The translations under genes were made by a program, and so were the position numbers. DNA of 39,364 nucleotides from a bacterium (GTDB lineage Bacteria > Lernaellota > Lernaellaia > JACKCT01), in the NCBI GenBank assembly GCA_019912885.1, contig JAIOHV010000057.1:1-39364 (forward strand), in the 5' to 3' direction. The notes below the pieces were generated by a model. The model saw only the letters and a list, made by a program, of their open reading frames with translations. It ran no database searches and was not told the DNA's origin. Below, one piece after another: positions 38,278 through 39,364 of the stretch (the stretch's first letter is position 1; each line of letters starts with the position of its first letter).

Positions 38278-39364
38278 ATGATGGCCAGTACCGCGCTACC
38301 CGAAAACCGCCATGAGATCGCTCGCGTCCTGGGCGACCCCGTGCTCTGGGGCCAGGCGTACCTGCACGACCGCAACGGATCGCGCCGCGTTTTCTGGAAG
38401 CACCAGGCCGAGGACCTGCGCTGCGAGCGCGGCAACATCATCCACCTGGACGGCAGAGATTCTGGAAAGTCGATCACGTTGGCGGGCGATGTCCTGCACT
38501 ACGCCTTCACCACGCGCAACGGCATGGGCCTTGTGGCCGCGCCGCACCAGGGGCACCTCGACACGATCATCGACGAGGTGGAGTTCCAGATCGGCGCGAA
38601 TCCGGACCTGGAGGCATCCATCGCCAAAAACAAGAACGGCACACCCAAGATCAAGCGCAGTCCCTATTTCCGGATCGAGTTCACCACGGGCACGGTGCTG
38701 CACTTCCGGCCCGCCGGACCCTATGGCGAAGCGTCGTTTCGGTCGCTTCACGTGGACCGGCTCTGGGTGGACGAGGGCGCGTGGATTCCGGAGAGGGCGT
38801 GGAATGCTCTGCGCCAGTGCCTCAACGCGGGCGGCAAGTTCCGCATTTATTCGACGCCCAACGGCCTGCGCGATACGACCTACTACCGGCTGACGGAAAC
38901 GAAAAAGTGGAAGGTGTTCCGCTGGCCGTCGTGGATCAACCCGACGTGGACGCCCGAGCGCGAGGCCGAACTGGTCGAGTTCTACGGCGGCAAGGACACA
39001 CCGGGTTGGCAGCACGAGGTCGCGGGCGAGCACGGCAAGCCGAGCTTCGGCGCGTTCGACCTGGACGCGCTCCACGCCTGCCGCAAGGACATGCCGGATT
39101 ATCGCCTGGTCGTCATCACCAGCGAGGAGTTGGAGGGTTGCGAGGACGAGGCCGCGGTGCGCGAGCGCTTCGACATGCTGGTGAATCTATCGCCGAAAAT
39201 GGGCGCCTATTGGCTCGGCATCGACACCGGCTACACGAGCGATCCGACGGAACTGGTGGTTTTCCGCGAGGACGAATCCGGTCTCGTCATGGTGCTGCGT
39301 GTCCACGGCGAACAGGTGCCGTACCCGTGGCTCTCCGAACTTATCCGCATCCTGGACATCTACT
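38278..39364 (+). CDS. Phage terminase large subunit, partial at the window end
   Basis: From the ATG at 38278 (GGGAGGC upstream; a second ATG follows) the frame is open to the window end, 362 codons. The ATPase part shows HLDGRDSGKSITLAG (Walker A-like) and DRLWVDEGAWI (Walker B with the catalytic Glu). The C-terminal part visible here has WLGIDTGYTSDPTELVVF, the start of the RNase H-like nuclease domain with its first Asp. It should package DNA into proheads, which makes the element phage-derived rather than a plain integrative plasmid. Portal and capsid genes are expected beyond the window. Confidence 0.9.
   Translation, partial: MMASTALPENRHEIARVLGDPVLWGQAYLHDRNGSRRVFWKHQAEDLRCERGNIIHLDGRDSGKSITLAGDVLHYAFTTRNGMGLVAAPHQGHLDTIIDEVEFQIGANPDLEASIAKNKNGTPKIKRSPYFRIEFTTGTVLHFRPAGPYGEASFRSLHVDRLWVDEGAWIPERAWNALRQCLNAGGKFRIYSTPNGLRDTTYYRLTETKKWKVFRWPSWINPTWTPEREAELVEFYGGKDTPGWQHEVAGEHGKPSFGAFDLDALHACRKDMPDYRLVVITSEELEGCEDEAAVRERFDMLVNLSPKMGAYWLGIDTGYTSDPTELVVFREDESGLVMVLRVHGEQVPYPWLSELIRILDIY

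Larger units (their letters stand above)
10652..39364. mobile_element. Integrated phage-like element inserted in comM (right end outside the window)
   Basis: From the comM break onward the content is typical of a temperate phage or phage-derived element: LexA-like repressor, large serine recombinase, recombination and replication operon, small and large terminase subunits, tyrosine integrase and many overlapping small genes. Cargo such as DGR relics and a nuclease lies nearest comM. The right junction and virion genes would be beyond 39364. The element may be composite, because both a serine and a tyrosine integrase are present and the serine recombinase is ~10 kb from the comM junction. Confidence 0.65.

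Noticed and set aside
35519-38281. A 920-residue plus-strand open frame across the integrase cluster
   Set aside because: It is antisense to the tyrosine integrase, the stand-alone core-binding gene, DUF5049 and others that show real motifs and ribosome sites. Its own translation is low-complexity Val/Gly/Arg/Asp with no domain.

Overview
The window is GC-rich bacterial DNA with two parts. Positions 1 to about 10651 look like host chromosome; about 10652 to the end look like an integrated phage-like element that continues past the window. The host cannot be named. Two lipoproteins with long Asp/Ser/Thr tracts after the lipobox, heptamer GGAAACA-type repeats, an ECF sigma/anti-sigma/Spy-like operon and MscL with a zinc-ribbon tail suggest an uncultured, deltaproteobacterium-like lineage. 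That is an impression from reading, not a placement.

Host part. On the minus strand lie an ECF sigma factor, its zinc-binding membrane anti-sigma factor and a Spy/CpxP-like periplasmic protein cut by the window start. They read as one envelope-stress operon with an AAC-N17-GTC promoter candidate. On the plus strand follow an exported FG-GAP propeller protein, an Asp-rich lipoprotein hydrolase, a second Asp-rich lipoprotein of unknown role and a VOC-family protein, with mscL on the minus strand. Then comes comM (YifB family), which is homologous only as far as its MNPCP motif at 10651.

Element part. A cargo zone (11.5-16.6 kb) carries two DUF1566 proteins shaped like variable proteins of a diversity-generating retroelement (DGR). 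A decayed avd gene follows the second; no reverse transcriptase or template repeat is visible. The zone also holds two unrecognised exported proteins, a sigma-54 activator without a receiver domain, and a secreted thermonuclease-like protein. A control zone (16.7-24.2 kb) has a Hel308-like helicase fused to a PhoB-type winged helix, LexA with a palindromic operator inside its own promoter, an HNH protein, a large serine recombinase with C-terminal XRE-type domains, and a short paralogue that has lost the catalytic Ser and Asp. The intergenic region at 23.7-24.2 kb holds four and a half 21-bp repeats between two outward-facing sigma-54-like promoters.

A tightly overlapping plus-strand operon (24183-34918) encodes replication and recombination proteins: a PD-(D/E)XK nuclease, a Sak4-like ATPase, DUF669, an ERCC4-type nuclease, a RecD2-like helicase, and a large primase/ATPase with two clusters of iteron-like sites inside its reading frame. 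Small genes and a terminator follow. Next are a likely small terminase, a minus-strand cluster with a tyrosine integrase and a stand-alone integrase core-binding domain, and the start of the large terminase. My main hypothesis is that the element's own sigma-54 activator acts at the 21-bp repeats to switch on both the recombinase genes and the replication operon.
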